A stretch of DNA of 43,881 nt. It comes from Lacinutrix sp. (GTDB taxonomy: Bacteria > Bacteroidota > Bacteroidia > Flavobacteriales > Flavobacteriaceae). The DNA lies in NCBI RefSeq assembly GCF_023299985.1, contig NZ_JALZVX010000080.1:1-43881 (forward strand), read 5' to 3'. A model generated the notes under the pieces. The model did no database searches, was not told the DNA's origin, and saw only the letters and a list, made by a program, of their open reading frames with translations. Positions 43,719 to 43,881 of the stretch are shown here, piece after piece; within the stretch, counting starts at the first letter, position 1, and each line of letters starts with the position of its first letter. The translations under genes were made by a program, and so were the position numbers.

Positions 43719-43881
43719 GTACAATAAGCCTATGGGTTATTAGTATCACTCGGCTATGACATTACTGCCTTTACACCTATGACCTATCAACGTGGTAATC
43801 TCCCACGACCCTTTAAAGAAATCTCATCTTGTGGTGGGTTTCGCGCTTATATGCTTTCAGCGCTTATCCCTTCCCAACGTA
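43719..43881 (-). rRNA. rrl: 23S ribosomal RNA, 3' end (partial)
   Basis: The minus strand carries the 3' end of a 23S rRNA, cut by the window end. It shows GGAAGGGATAAGCGCTGAAAGCAT, the helix around AAACCCACC..GATGAGAT, and the final CCGAGTGATACTAATAACCCATAGGCTTATT. The 3' end is approximate. The 131-nt spacer to 5S holds no tRNA. Confidence 0.92.

Overview
This window is chromosomal DNA from a marine-type member of the Flavobacteriaceae (Bacteroidota). It is AT-rich. It carries the gliding and type IX secretion genes gldJ, porU and porV, a trpEGDCFBA operon in the order usual for the phylum, many lipoproteins, and promoters of the Bacteroidota form TTTG-N18-20-TAnnTTTG. Genus-level assignment is not possible by eye.

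Layout. 1-2.1 kb: two rhodanese-like proteins and two thioredoxin-fold proteins, all on the minus strand. 2.1-10.4 kb: the tryptophan operon on the plus strand. It opens with a strong promoter, a 19-codon leader peptide containing three consecutive Trp codons, and an intrinsic terminator with a competing antiterminator pairing, so it looks like classical ribosome-mediated attenuation. The trpE-trpG, trpG-trpD and trpB-trpA gaps each hold a long structured non-coding element. Each element ends in a small hairpin placed exactly 6 nt before the next start codon. A DUF805 membrane protein follows trpA. 10.5-13 kb: trmL, a VF530-type protein, a small conserved protein and a DEAD-box RNA helicase. 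13.2-16.1 kb: a lone NACHT NTPase of 958 aa, a likely anti-phage protein. 16.2-21.4 kb: an SDR, an M28 peptidase, pyruvate dehydrogenase E2 and E1-alpha (no E1-beta here), and cytidine deaminase. 21.5-28.7 kb: porV and porU, with gldJ divergent. 28.8-32.3 kb: murF, an alpha/beta hydrolase lipoprotein, tRNA-Val(UAC) and folC. 32.3-35.6 kb: an exbB-exbD-tonB-tonB system with two paralogous TonB proteins in tandem. 35.7-43.3 kb: nhaD, a Glu/Leu/Phe/Val dehydrogenase, anmK, an acyl-CoA dehydrogenase and a PIF1/RecD-like helicase with HRDC and HTH regions. 43.4-43.9 kb: the end of an rRNA operon on the minus strand (23S 3' end, 5S, terminator).

The most notable signals are (i) the trp leader peptide and attenuator, (ii) the repeated structured elements and their start-proximal hairpins inside the same operon, with compensatory base changes, (iii) the NACHT protein, and (iv) a dispersed intergenic repeat that also appears in frame in the linker of pyruvate dehydrogenase E2. 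All alignments and foldings were done by eye; no search or folding program was run.
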